This document shows, piece after piece, positions 26,040 to 34,992 of a stretch of 64,000 bases of DNA. Origin of the DNA: Photobacterium kagoshimensis (GTDB lineage Bacteria > Pseudomonadota > Gammaproteobacteria > Enterobacterales > Vibrionaceae); contig NZ_JAKJSO010000019.1 of the NCBI RefSeq assembly GCF_050337045.1, forward strand, positions 73,595-137,594, in the 5' to 3' direction. A program made the position numbers and the translations under genes. Below the pieces are notes generated by a model that saw only the letters and a list, made by a program, of their open reading frames with translations, was not told the DNA's origin and did no database searches. Every line of letters starts with the position of its first letter. Within the stretch, counting starts at the first letter, position 1.

Positions 26040-28439
26040 ATGTCATTAACCTCCCGCAGCATACTTGCAACCATGATTAGCCTTGCCCTTTATGGACCGG
26101 CGATGGCAGATGACAATCCACAAGCCACAAACAAGACCAATAACGATACAACAAAAGCAGCCTCATCAGCCGCTCAGCAACCTGAGCCAGAGACGCTTGA
26201 TGTATCGCTATCCGAACTTGAAATGGTCAAAGGCACCTGTATCGCACCACAAAATCGTACGGCTGAACCTGACGAACAACCCGTTCACATTTCAGCCGAT
26301 CAGGCGACGGCGGAAAGTGCCATTGCAATCACCTATTCAGGTGATGTGGTCGTGAAACAAGGCCACCGCACTGTAGCCGCAGATACTGCTACCTATCACC
26401 AACCTGATAATAGTGTCACCGCAGAAGGTAACGTCTACTTCCATGATGGTGGCATGGAAGTCTATTCCGACCGCTTAGAAAGTGATTTAGACACTGAAGA
26501 CTCCGAAATGGAGAATGCCGTCTACAACATGACCTGTGAGCCAGGCCGTGGTGAAGCTGAAAAAGTAATCAAAGATGGTTTGGAATATTACCGCCTAAAA
26601 AATGGTACCTACACCACCTGCCCAGCCGATGATCAAAGTTGGCGTTTTTCAGCAACCAGTATCGAACGCGAAACCGATTCACCCTTCGCTAACTTATACA
26701 ACGCCCGCTTTGAAGTCGCAGACGTGCCAATTTTTTACTTACCGTACCTGCGCGTGCCTGTCGGGAGCGAACGTTTAACCGGCTTTTTGTACCCGAATAT
26801 TAAACTAAACTCGCGTGATGGTTTCACCGTACAAACGCCATTTTATTGGAATATCGCGCCTAACTACGATATGACAATTACCCCTAAGTACATGACAAGT
26901 CGTGGTTTACAGCTCAACACTGAATTCCGTTATTTGACAGTCTTTGGTTCAGGTAGCCTAAAAAGCGAGTACCTAGGCAGTGACCAAAAGTTCCCAGATA
27001 AGGGCAGTCGCTGGGCATTCAACGTTAGCCATCGAGGTGTTTATCAAAGCCACTGGCTATTTGAAGTTGATTACAGCAAAGTTAGCGATGTTACTTACTT
27101 TAACGATCTCGACTCTAACGTTGGTAAGCGTGAAGACAACAACCTGTTGCAAACAGCGGAAGCGTCCTATCGGGCGCAAAATTGGGATGCGACGTTACGG
27201 GTGCGTGACTTCCAACCACTGACATCCGGTACGTCATCAAACTACCGCTTAATGCCACAAGTGGAAGCGAACTATTATCGTCCTGATCTGCCTTATGGTT
27301 TCGATTTTTCAATGAACAGCCATATCAGCCGCTTTGAAAATGATGACCCAAATAAACCATCAGCCGATCGTTTGCATCTAGAGCCAACATTAACACTGCC
27401 GTACTCGACGCCTTGGTGGTCTATCACCTCTGAAGCTAAGCTCATGTATAGCTATTACAATCAGAGTTTTGATAAAAATGTCAGTGCGAACCAAGATTTA
27501 GAAGAGAGCGTCTCTCGCCTGATCCCCAGCGCACGGATCCACTCAGGTTTATACCTTGAGCGCAATACCAGTATTTGGGGCGATGCCTACACCCAAAGCT
27601 TAGAACCGCAGGTTCAGTATCTGTACGTGCAAAACGTTGATCAAAGAAGCATTTATGATGCATACGACACCACACTGCTGCAAACCGACTATTACGGTCT
27701 GTTCCGTGATAAACGTTATTCCAGTGTCGATCGCATTGCCGCAGCCAACCAGTTTACGGTAGGTGCATCGACCCGGTACTTTGATAATCAATATGTGGAG
27801 CGCTTTAATCTCTCGATTGGGCAGATTTTCTATTTGAACCCGGGCGCAGCTGACATTGATAGTAGCAGTAACACAACAGCACCAAGCTACTCAGCAACGG
27901 CGTTAGAGTCTGACTTTAACTATGATGATTGGCTATTTTTCCATGGCGGCTTACAGTATGACGCAGGTAGTAATGCCATCCAATTTGCCAATTCTACCTT
28001 GGAATATCGCGAGTCAAGTTTCTTTACCCAAATGAACTACCGTTATGTATCGAAAGAGTATATCAAGAGCAGTTTGGAAGATAATGACCAAATAGATAAC
28101 TATACAAAGGATGGTATCTCACAAGCAGGGATTGTCACTGGTTTCCCCATTTATGGCGGCCTAAGTGTACGTGGTGATTATTATCGCGACCTCACTGAAA
28201 ACCAGATGATTGAGAGCCAAATATCCATGAGCTACCGAACCTCTTGTTGGCTAATCACCTTGGGTTATAACAAATACTTAGTTGCCCGAGGCAATGTAAA
28301 CTCCGATCCCGCAACGTATGAAAGTAACGTCAGCGTGTCCTTTGCTTTACTGGGGCTTGCTGGTGTTAATAGTTTTGGCGCATCAACGGCGAAAGGTAAT
28401 GCGATCGGTTACGGTCAACCATTTAACCTAAACAACTAA
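26040..28439 (+). CDS. lptD: LPS-assembly outer membrane protein LptD
   Basis: A 799-residue outer-membrane protein that, with LptE, inserts LPS into the outer leaflet. A signal peptide (1-23), an N-terminal OstA jelly-roll domain (about 80-200) and a C-terminal beta-barrel are visible. Four cysteines are present at 67, 166, 194 and 736. In E. coli the four are Cys31, Cys173 and the vicinal Cys724-Cys725; here the C-terminal pair is Ser-Cys (TSCW) and an extra Cys sits in the N-domain (MTCEPG). The gene is followed by surA after 79 nt. Confidence 0.95.
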   Translation: MSLTSRSILATMISLALYGPAMADDNPQATNKTNNDTTKAASSAAQQPEPETLDVSLSELEMVKGTCIAPQNRTAEPDEQPVHISADQATAESAIAITYSGDVVVKQGHRTVAADTATYHQPDNSVTAEGNVYFHDGGMEVYSDRLESDLDTEDSEMENAVYNMTCEPGRGEAEKVIKDGLEYYRLKNGTYTTCPADDQSWRFSATSIERETDSPFANLYNARFEVADVPIFYLPYLRVPVGSERLTGFLYPNIKLNSRDGFTVQTPFYWNIAPNYDMTITPKYMTSRGLQLNTEFRYLTVFGSGSLKSEYLGSDQKFPDKGSRWAFNVSHRGVYQSHWLFEVDYSKVSDVTYFNDLDSNVGKREDNNLLQTAEASYRAQNWDATLRVRDFQPLTSGTSSNYRLMPQVEANYYRPDLPYGFDFSMNSHISRFENDDPNKPSADRLHLEPTLTLPYSTPWWSITSEAKLMYSYYNQSFDKNVSANQDLEESVSRLIPSARIHSGLYLERNTSIWGDAYTQSLEPQVQYLYVQNVDQRSIYDAYDTTLLQTDYYGLFRDKRYSSVDRIAAANQFTVGASTRYFDNQYVERFNLSIGQIFYLNPGAADIDSSSNTTAPSYSATALESDFNYDDWLFFHGGLQYDAGSNAIQFANSTLEYRESSFFTQMNYRYVSKEYIKSSLEDNDQIDNYTKDGISQAGIVTGFPIYGGLSVRGDYYRDLTENQMIESQISMSYRTSCWLITLGYNKYLVARGNVNSDPATYESNVSVSFALLGLAGVNSFGASTAKGNAIGYGQPFNLNN

Positions 28440-28518
28440 TTACATATTCTGGTGTCTAACGCGTAGCGTTCTATACATCACGATAAATTTACGCGCACTG
28501 CGCAACATGGAAATCAGT

Positions 28519-29835
28519 ATGAAGAAGTGGAAGTCCTCACTACTAGGCTTAATGATATGGGGCGCAGCGGCAAGTAGCTTCGCTGCACCAACGGAAATGG
28601 ATAAAGTTGTCACCATTGTCAATGACAGCGTCATTTTGCAAAGTGATATTGATGCAATGCTAAAGACCGTCCGTCTTAATGCGGCCGATCAAAACCAAGC
28701 ATTGCCAGCAACGGACGTGCTGACCGAGCAGGTCAAAGAAAAGCTGATCATTGAAGCGCTGCAAATTCAGCAGGCTGAGCAATTTGGGATTCGTATCGAC
28801 GATAACAAACTGGATCAATCGATCCAACAGATGCTCAAGCAACAACAAATGACGCTGCCTCAGCTCCAGAAAAAACTGGCAGCAAGTGGGATCAGCTATG
28901 CGATGTTCCGCGAGCAAATGCGTCGTGATATTACCGCCAGTGAAGCCCGTACGATCCAAGTACGTCGCCGCATTAACATTCTACCGCAAGAAGTCGACAC
29001 CCTTGCCGATCAGCTTAACGCTCAGAACTTACAAGGCGTGCAATACAACGTCAGCCATATCCAAATTCGGGTAGAAGATGATGCTGATAAAGCAGAGCGT
29101 GGCGATGCTGAACAACAAGCAAAAACCTTGGTTAAAGAGCTCAATAACGGCGCTGACTTTGCCAACCTAGCCTATAGCTACTCGAAAGGGCCAAAAGCGC
29201 TTCAAGGTGGTGAATGGGGCTGGATGCGCCAAGAAGAAATGCCAACTATCTTTGCCGATGAAATTAAATCTCACGGTAAAGGCGCAATCATTGGTCCATT
29301 TCGCAGTGGCATTGGCTACCACATCATCAAAATTAATGATGTAAAAGGGCTAGAAACCGTTTCTGTGACAGAAGTAAAAGCCCGTCATATCTTGGTGAAA
29401 ACTTCGGTGATCCAAAGCGATGAAGCAGCGAAACGTCAACTAGAACAAGCCCGTCAAGCAATTCTTTCTGGCGATCAAACCTTTGCAGCAGCGGCTGAAG
29501 CACTTAGTGCCGATCCTGGCTCAGCGGCCAATGGTGGTGAGCTAGGCTGGCATACACCGGATATTTACGTACCAGAATTTAAAGATAAAGTTGAAACGAT
29601 CAGCGAAGGTGTTATCAGCGAACCTTTTAAAACGGTTCATGGTTGGCACATCGTTGAAGTCATGGATCGTCGTAATGTCGACCGTACTGACGCAGCCGTG
29701 AAAAACCGTGCCTACCAAATTCTGTTTAGCCGTAAATTCAACGAAGAAGCACAAGCATGGCTGCAAGAGTTGCGTGCCGGTGCATATATTGAGCAGTTAG
29801 ATAATAACGAGGGCGGTGATGATGAGCGAAGTTAA
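28519..29835 (+). CDS. surA: Periplasmic chaperone/peptidyl-prolyl isomerase SurA
   Basis: A 438-residue chaperone for outer-membrane proteins. It has a signal peptide (MKKWKSSLLGLMIWGAAASSFA), a SurA N-domain, two parvulin domains (about 175-275, then from VKARHILVK about 285-385) and a short C-terminal helix. The ATG at 28519 gives a standard signal peptide; an ATG 12 nt upstream is possible. The 3' end overlaps the pdxA start. Confidence 0.94.
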   Translation: MKKWKSSLLGLMIWGAAASSFAAPTEMDKVVTIVNDSVILQSDIDAMLKTVRLNAADQNQALPATDVLTEQVKEKLIIEALQIQQAEQFGIRIDDNKLDQSIQQMLKQQQMTLPQLQKKLAASGISYAMFREQMRRDITASEARTIQVRRRINILPQEVDTLADQLNAQNLQGVQYNVSHIQIRVEDDADKAERGDAEQQAKTLVKELNNGADFANLAYSYSKGPKALQGGEWGWMRQEEMPTIFADEIKSHGKGAIIGPFRSGIGYHIIKINDVKGLETVSVTEVKARHILVKTSVIQSDEAAKRQLEQARQAILSGDQTFAAAAEALSADPGSAANGGELGWHTPDIYVPEFKDKVETISEGVISEPFKTVHGWHIVEVMDRRNVDRTDAAVKNRAYQILFSRKFNEEAQAWLQELRAGAYIEQLDNNEGGDDERS

Positions 29836-30814
29836 GCGCCTTGCGATTACTCCAGGCGAACCTGCGGGGATCGGCCCAGATTTAGTACTCGCCATGGCTC
29901 AACATGATTGGCCGCATGAGCTTGTTATTTGTGCTAACGCCCAGCTTATGGTAGAACGTGCAGCCCAACTAGGTTTGGATATTACGCTGAAAGAGTACAA
30001 CGCGTCACAACCTGCCCAACCACACCAAGCTGGTACATTGGTGGTGGCGAACTGTGAGCTCGCGGCGGTAGTAACACCAGGTACGCTCAATGAGAAAAAT
30101 GGCCACTATGTACTGCAAACGCTAGCGCGCGCAGCACAAGGGTGTATGAGTGGTGAATTTTCTGCTGTCGTGACAGGGCCAGTACACAAAGGTGTCATTA
30201 ACCGTGCGGGTGTTTCGTTCAGTGGCCATACCGAATTTTTTGCCCAGCAGTCAGACACGGCTCAAGTCGTTATGATGCTGGCAACAGAAGGATTACGTGT
30301 TGCACTCGTTACAACACATATTCCTTTAGCATACGTATCAAAAGCAATTACTGAAGAACGTTTAAAAGATGTCATTCGAATTTTGCACAGTGATTTAGTC
30401 ACCAAATTTGGTATTGAGCAACCTAACATTTATGTCTGTGGTTTAAACCCACATGCAGGGGAAGATGGCTGTTTAGGCATGGAAGAGATCGAGGTGATCA
30501 CCCCTACGCTTGAGCAACTTCGCCAGCAAGAAAATATGAATCTGATTGGCCCATTGCCCGCAGATACAATTTTCCAAGAAAAATATTTAGCTGATGCCGA
30601 TGCGGTATTGGCGATGTATCACGATCAAGGGCTACCGGTGCTGAAATATAAAGGCTTCGGTAATTCGGTCAACATTACGTTAGGCCTGCCCTTTATCAGA
30701 ACTTCAGTAGATCATGGTACCGCACTGGAACTCGCAGGTACTGGACAGGCGGACACGGGTAGCCTTTGGACAGCGCTATCACACGCCCTCGAATTGGTAG
30801 AAAAACAAGCATGA
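29822..30814 (+). CDS. pdxA: 4-hydroxythreonine-4-phosphate dehydrogenase PdxA
   Basis: A 330-residue NAD-dependent enzyme of pyridoxal phosphate synthesis. ITPGEPAGIGPDLVL, TGPVHKGVIN, SGHTEFFA and MYHDQGLPVLKYKGFG are characteristic. Tandem ATGs at 29819 and 29822 could both serve; a GAGGG site lies just upstream inside surA. It overlaps surA by 14 nt and rsmA by 4 nt. Confidence 0.95.
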   Translation: MSEVKRLAITPGEPAGIGPDLVLAMAQHDWPHELVICANAQLMVERAAQLGLDITLKEYNASQPAQPHQAGTLVVANCELAAVVTPGTLNEKNGHYVLQTLARAAQGCMSGEFSAVVTGPVHKGVINRAGVSFSGHTEFFAQQSDTAQVVMMLATEGLRVALVTTHIPLAYVSKAITEERLKDVIRILHSDLVTKFGIEQPNIYVCGLNPHAGEDGCLGMEEIEVITPTLEQLRQQENMNLIGPLPADTIFQEKYLADADAVLAMYHDQGLPVLKYKGFGNSVNITLGLPFIRTSVDHGTALELAGTGQADTGSLWTALSHALELVEKQA

Positions 30815-31623
30815 GCAGCGATCAAGTCCACCTAGGTCACCGCGCGCGTAAGCGCTTTGGCCAGAACTTTTTGAACGACCCTTTTATCATTGATGGCATC
30901 GTATCTGCGATCAACCCTCTTCCAGGTCAAAACTTGGTAGAAATCGGCCCAGGCCTTGGTGCTATTACCGAGCCTGTTGGCAAACTTGTCGATAAATTTA
31001 CGGTTATCGAACTTGATAGAGACTTAGCCGAGCGCCTACGTAACCACCCTGATCTAGCAGATAAGCTAACGATCAATGAAGGTGATGCGATGCGTTTTGA
31101 CTTTACTCAACTGATTAAAGAAAACAACAAACTGCGTATTTTCGGTAACCTACCGTACAACATCTCTACGCCGCTAATGTTCCACCTATTCTCGTTCCAT
31201 GAGCACGTGCAAGACATGCACTTCATGCTACAAAAAGAAGTGGTTAACCGCCTAGCCGCGGGCCCAGGCAGCAAAGCGTATGGCCGTTTAACGGTGATGG
31301 CACAATACTACTCTAAGGTAACCCCTGTACTGGAAGTGCCGCCAGAGTCGTTTACACCGGCACCAAAAGTTGACTCAGCCGTTGTGCGTTTAACGCCGTA
31401 TGAAACACTACCGCATCCATGTACTAACCTTAAGTGGCTAGACCGTGTTTGTCGTGAAGGCTTCAACCAACGCCGTAAAACAATTCGTAACTGTTACAAA
31501 GCCCTACTGACTGTAGAGCAACTGGAAGCACTAGGTATCAACCCTGGTCACCGTCCAGAAAATATCACGTTAGAGCAATTTGTTGCTATGGCTAACTGGC
31601 TGGATGCCAACCACGCTAAATAA
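30811..31623 (+). CDS. rsmA: 16S rRNA adenine dimethyltransferase RsmA (KsgA)
   Basis: A 270-residue SAM-dependent enzyme that dimethylates A1518 and A1519 of 16S rRNA. GQNFLND, VEIGPGLGAIT and the catalytic NLPYNIST motif are intact. The ATG overlaps the pdxA stop (ATGA), which fixes the start. Confidence 0.96.
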   Translation: MSSDQVHLGHRARKRFGQNFLNDPFIIDGIVSAINPLPGQNLVEIGPGLGAITEPVGKLVDKFTVIELDRDLAERLRNHPDLADKLTINEGDAMRFDFTQLIKENNKLRIFGNLPYNISTPLMFHLFSFHEHVQDMHFMLQKEVVNRLAAGPGSKAYGRLTVMAQYYSKVTPVLEVPPESFTPAPKVDSAVVRLTPYETLPHPCTNLKWLDRVCREGFNQRRKTIRNCYKALLTVEQLEALGINPGHRPENITLEQFVAMANWLDANHAK

Positions 31624-31722
31624 CGGATTCGACAGCCTCTCATGAGGCTGTCAGCTTACCCTCTTGGTATTCGTGTATTTTGTCTGTCGCAGGGGAAATA
31701 CAAAGAGAAAGGAAGCAAGCCA

Positions 31723-32103
31723 ATGAAAACGCTCAATCCAACAATCAAATGCCACGTCACTACCCACTACCTTGCTGAACAGTCCGAACCAGACAACCAA
31801 CGTTTCGTTTTTTCCTACACCATTACCATCGCCAATCTTGGTCAAGGCAACGCCCAACTGCTCAATCGCTACTGGTTAATCACAGACGCTAATGGCAAGC
31901 AACTCGTCATTGAAGGTGAAGGTGTTGTCGGTGAACAACCACTGATCACGGCTAACGATGAGTATACCTATACCAGTGGTACTATCATTGAAACCCCAGT
32001 CGCAGTGATGCAAGGCCGCTATACCATGCAAACAGATGATGGTGAAACCTTCAGCGCTGATGTTGCACCTTTTCGACTCGCTATTCCCAATATTTTACAT
32101 TAA
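31723..32103 (+). CDS. apaG: ApaG protein
   Basis: A 126-residue single-domain protein of the ApaG/DUF525 fold. FVFSYTITIANLG, LLNRYWLITDANG and GVVGEQPLI are typical. The function in bacteria is unsettled; a Co2+/Mg2+ efflux link has been suggested. The ATG at 31723 has an AAGGAAG site upstream and gives the usual length; the reading frame upstream to 31642 is not needed. apaH follows after 8 nt. Confidence 0.94.
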   Translation: MKTLNPTIKCHVTTHYLAEQSEPDNQRFVFSYTITIANLGQGNAQLLNRYWLITDANGKQLVIEGEGVVGEQPLITANDEYTYTSGTIIETPVAVMQGRYTMQTDDGETFSADVAPFRLAIPNILH

Positions 32104-32111
32104 GGAGCCTT

Positions 32112-32930
32112 ATGGCCACCTACCTCGTGGGCGACATTCAAGGTTGCCTCGATGATTTGCTATCGTTATTAGATCAAGCGCAATTCAACCCAGAGATCGA
32201 TGAACTTTGGCTCGCGGGCGATCTCGTCGCCCGTGGCCCTCAATCGCTAGAAACACTGCGCTTTGTTAAAAGCCTCGGCAACAGTGCCACCACAGTACTC
32301 GGTAACCATGATCTCCACCTTTTAGCCGTTGCGGAAGGCATCGCTCGATGTAAAGCAAAAGATAAAACCCAAGCCATACTCGATGCCGATGACAGTCAAG
32401 AGCTGCTTGAGTGGCTTCGTCAGCAACCTTTACTCGCCGAGCATCCCAACTATTCATTTGTTATGGCGCACGCTGGTATCCCCGTACAGTGGGATTTAGC
32501 GCAAGCACACCAACAAGCTCGCGATGTTGAGTCCGTCCTCCAATCGGAACGTTACTTATGGCTACTGCAGAACATGTACGGTAACGGCCCTGATCTATGG
32601 TCTGATTCTCTCAATGAATTGGAACAACTGCGCTTTACTATCAATGCATTGACTCGAATGCGCTTTTGCTACCCAGATGGCAGGCTCGACATGGAGTGCA
32701 AGCTTTCACCTGGAGAAGAAGGCATTGGTGAATTAATTCCATGGTTTCAACTGCCACGCGTCACACCGCTCAATAAGAAAATCATTTTTGGTCATTGGGC
32801 TGCGCTGATGGGGCATGAAGATGAACAAGTGATTGGGCTCGATACAGGCTGTGTCTGGGGAAATAGCATGACACTACTACGCTGGGATGATGGCCAACGA
32901 TTTGTCAAAGAATGCCCGCTGTATGCCTAA
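32112..32930 (+). CDS. apaH: Diadenosine tetraphosphatase ApaH
   Basis: A 272-residue symmetrical Ap4A hydrolase of the calcineurin-like phosphoesterase family; it also decaps Np4-capped RNA in E. coli. Metal motifs GDIQGC (near 7), GDLVARGP (near 36) and GNHD (near 63) are intact, and FGHWAALMG is near the C-terminus. It is the last gene of the lptD-surA-pdxA-rsmA-apaG-apaH cluster. Confidence 0.95.
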   Translation: MATYLVGDIQGCLDDLLSLLDQAQFNPEIDELWLAGDLVARGPQSLETLRFVKSLGNSATTVLGNHDLHLLAVAEGIARCKAKDKTQAILDADDSQELLEWLRQQPLLAEHPNYSFVMAHAGIPVQWDLAQAHQQARDVESVLQSERYLWLLQNMYGNGPDLWSDSLNELEQLRFTINALTRMRFCYPDGRLDMECKLSPGEEGIGELIPWFQLPRVTPLNKKIIFGHWAALMGHEDEQVIGLDTGCVWGNSMTLLRWDDGQRFVKECPLYA

Positions 32931-32971
32931 TGAAAAATAGGACCAGTAACTATCGTTAAGTGATAGATAGC

Positions 32972-33001
32972 AAAAGGGTGAGTATGCACTCACCCTTTTT
33001 A
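32972..33001. terminator. Terminator between apaH and folA
   Basis: An 11-bp stem AAAAGGGTGAG / CTCACCCTTTT with a short loop and flanking A/T runs can terminate both converging units. Confidence 0.88.
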
Positions 33002-33044
33002 ATCATCTAAAATATCTCACCTTGATGAGAAAACATGCCGTAGT

Positions 33045-33527
33045 TTATACGCGTTCAAGTACTACAAATCGCATGTCATAGGCATTTTTATCATCGGCTT
33101 GGTAACGCTCTTCTTGGCTAACAGACCAATCTTGTCCCCAATCAGGAAAGCAAGTATCCCCCTCAATATCGGCATCAATAAAGGTCAAATACAAGGCGTT
33201 AGCCATAGGTAAACATGCTTGGTAAATACTACCACCACCAATGATCATCACTTCATCGACATCACCCGCAGCAACCACAGCAGCATCAATATCAGCAACC
33301 ACAGTGATCCCTTCAGCTTGGTACTCTGCATTGCGGCTAATAACGATGTTATGACGACCGGGTAATGGGCGGCCAATTGATTCAAACGTTTTACGCCCCA
33401 TCACAATCGGCTTACCAAGTGTTGCACGCTTAAACCAAGCAAAATCAGCAGGCAAATGCCATGGCATCGCATTATCTTTACCTATGATTCGATTGTTAGC
33501 CATAGCGGCAATCATACTGATTTTCAT
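33045..33527 (-). CDS. folA: Dihydrofolate reductase FolA
   Basis: A 160-residue enzyme reducing dihydrofolate to tetrahydrofolate with NADPH; the target of trimethoprim. MPWHLPADFAWFKRATLGKP and VMGRKTFESIGRPLPGR are diagnostic, and the catalytic acidic residue is Asp in PADF. It is monocistronic and convergent to apaH. Confidence 0.95.
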   Translation of the reverse strand: MKISMIAAMANNRIIGKDNAMPWHLPADFAWFKRATLGKPIVMGRKTFESIGRPLPGRHNIVISRNAEYQAEGITVVADIDAAVVAAGDVDEVMIIGGGSIYQACLPMANALYLTFIDADIEGDTCFPDWGQDWSVSQEERYQADDKNAYDMRFVVLERV

Positions 33528-33599
33528 CTTTTCCCCTCAAAGCTTGGTTACGAGCAAGTTGCGTTGTCTCTGTTATAAACAAGAGTTACACGATTGATA

Positions 33600-34073
33600 T
33601 TACACAACTGGTCGACGACGATAAAACAATAACCCAGGCATGGCTAGCCCTATTGCCAGTGCCGCTACGATAAAGACAGCTTTCACACCATTTTCCATCA
33701 AGGCGGCCAATAGCTGCGGGTTATAGCCTTTATGGTTAATTTCAACAATGGCAATCATAGCTTTAAACGCAAATACACCTGGTACCATAGGGATCATGGC
33801 TGCCACGGTAAACACTTTAGGGTGAGCCAGAAAACGGTGAGACCAATGCACCCCAATCATCCCAACAAAAGTTGCAGCGCATAAGGTTGCCCATTCAATC
33901 GGCAAACCGTAATGCATAAGCAGAAAGCGGCAGCCATGGCCCAACGCCCCACCAATCGCACAATACTTTAAGGCTTTCTGCGGCACATTAAATACTAATG
34001 CAAAACCAACGGCGGGAATCGATGCAAAAAACATATCATTCAGCAAGGCGAATAATAACGATGAAATATCCAT
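33600..34073 (-). CDS. yjjB: YjjB-family exporter subunit
   Basis: A 157-residue membrane protein with about four to five helices, matching the C-terminal half of ThrE-type transporters and E. coli YjjB in length. E. coli YjjP-YjjB acts together as a dicarboxylate (succinate) exporter. The ATG shares one base with the yjjP stop (TAATG), so the two are translationally coupled; the longer frame to 34088 is not needed. Confidence 0.85.
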   Translation of the reverse strand: MDISSLLFALLNDMFFASIPAVGFALVFNVPQKALKYCAIGGALGHGCRFLLMHYGLPIEWATLCAATFVGMIGVHWSHRFLAHPKVFTVAAMIPMVPGVFAFKAMIAIVEINHKGYNPQLLAALMENGVKAVFIVAALAIGLAMPGLLFYRRRPVV

Positions 34074-34861
34074 TATAACCACCCCCATACACCAAGCACG
34101 TTCATCGCCACCACAATCCCTAAACTGGTCGACAAGGTCAGTAAACTGGCCATAGTCCAGCGAGCTATCCCCATATTAGAATACCCCTTCACCATGTCCG
34201 ACACCGCATTAATCAATGGAAAACCAGGCACAAACATTAATACCGACGATGCCATCGCAAGAAACGGGGTTTCTCCGATGTGGTACACCTGACCAAATCC
34301 AGCTATCAAGGTAGTCACAAACGCAGAAACGCCAAAATTAACCAAAGGGTTAAAGTGAGCATGAGCGATTTCTTGGCGCACAAACATACCGACGGCAGAG
34401 GCAACAAAGGTTAAAGCGAATACAGGCCAATCTCCGCCCGCTAAACGACTAAAAGAAGCGCAAGATAGGCCGATCATCACAATCACTAAAAAACGGTTAT
34501 AACGCATCGGCTGCACTTCCTCGAGCCGATCGTGCACCGATTCAAGATCCAGTAAGCCGCGCTCGGCCATGATACAAATACGTTGGATATCAGTGACCAC
34601 CTGCATGTTGATCCCGCGATCTTGGCAACGTCGTGTCGTCGTAATGCAGCGCCCCCGATGTAAGGTGGTAATCACCATCGAACTGGCGGATAACGAAACT
34701 TCGACACTATCAACCCCTAGCGCTAATCCTAAGCGCCGTGTCACTTCCATCACAAGCGTACTTTCAGCGCCATGCTGTAAAAGCTTTTGACCTGCCCCCA
34801 CGGCGAGGCGTGAGATCTCACGCTGCTGAGGCTCTGTTAACGATATTTCTGGTGATGGCAT
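34073..34861 (-). CDS. yjjP: YjjP-family exporter subunit (ThrE N-terminal domain)
   Basis: A 262-residue protein. A soluble N-terminal domain (LLQHGAESTLVMEVTRRLGLALG ... CQDRGINMQVVTDIQ) is followed by about five membrane helices from residue 125. This is the ThrE/DUF1212 half of a split transporter; its partner YjjB follows directly. Substrate in this organism is inferred only from E. coli. Confidence 0.86.
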   Translation of the reverse strand: MPSPEISLTEPQQREISRLAVGAGQKLLQHGAESTLVMEVTRRLGLALGVDSVEVSLSASSMVITTLHRGRCITTTRRCQDRGINMQVVTDIQRICIMAERGLLDLESVHDRLEEVQPMRYNRFLVIVMIGLSCASFSRLAGGDWPVFALTFVASAVGMFVRQEIAHAHFNPLVNFGVSAFVTTLIAGFGQVYHIGETPFLAMASSVLMFVPGFPLINAVSDMVKGYSNMGIARWTMASLLTLSTSLGIVVAMNVLGVWGWL

Positions 34862-34930
34862 CCTTTTCCCTCAATCTAATTGCATCCGCAAATTATCATA
34901 CAAAGCACTAGATCGAGTGTTGACTAGGCA

Positions 34931-34960
34931 CAAAAAAAAACCGCTCATCTCTGAGCGGCT
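34931..34960 (-). terminator. Terminator of the obg transcription unit
   Basis: On the minus strand GCCGCTCA / TGAGCGGT with a 4-nt loop is followed by nine T residues, about 35 nt after the obg stop. Confidence 0.9.
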
Positions 34961-34992
34961 TTCATTTATTATTTTATCGACAAGATAAAAGA

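Noticed and set aside
28440..28634. Minus-strand ORF of 64 codons between lptD and surA
   Set aside because: It is antisense to the surA signal peptide region and has no ribosome site.
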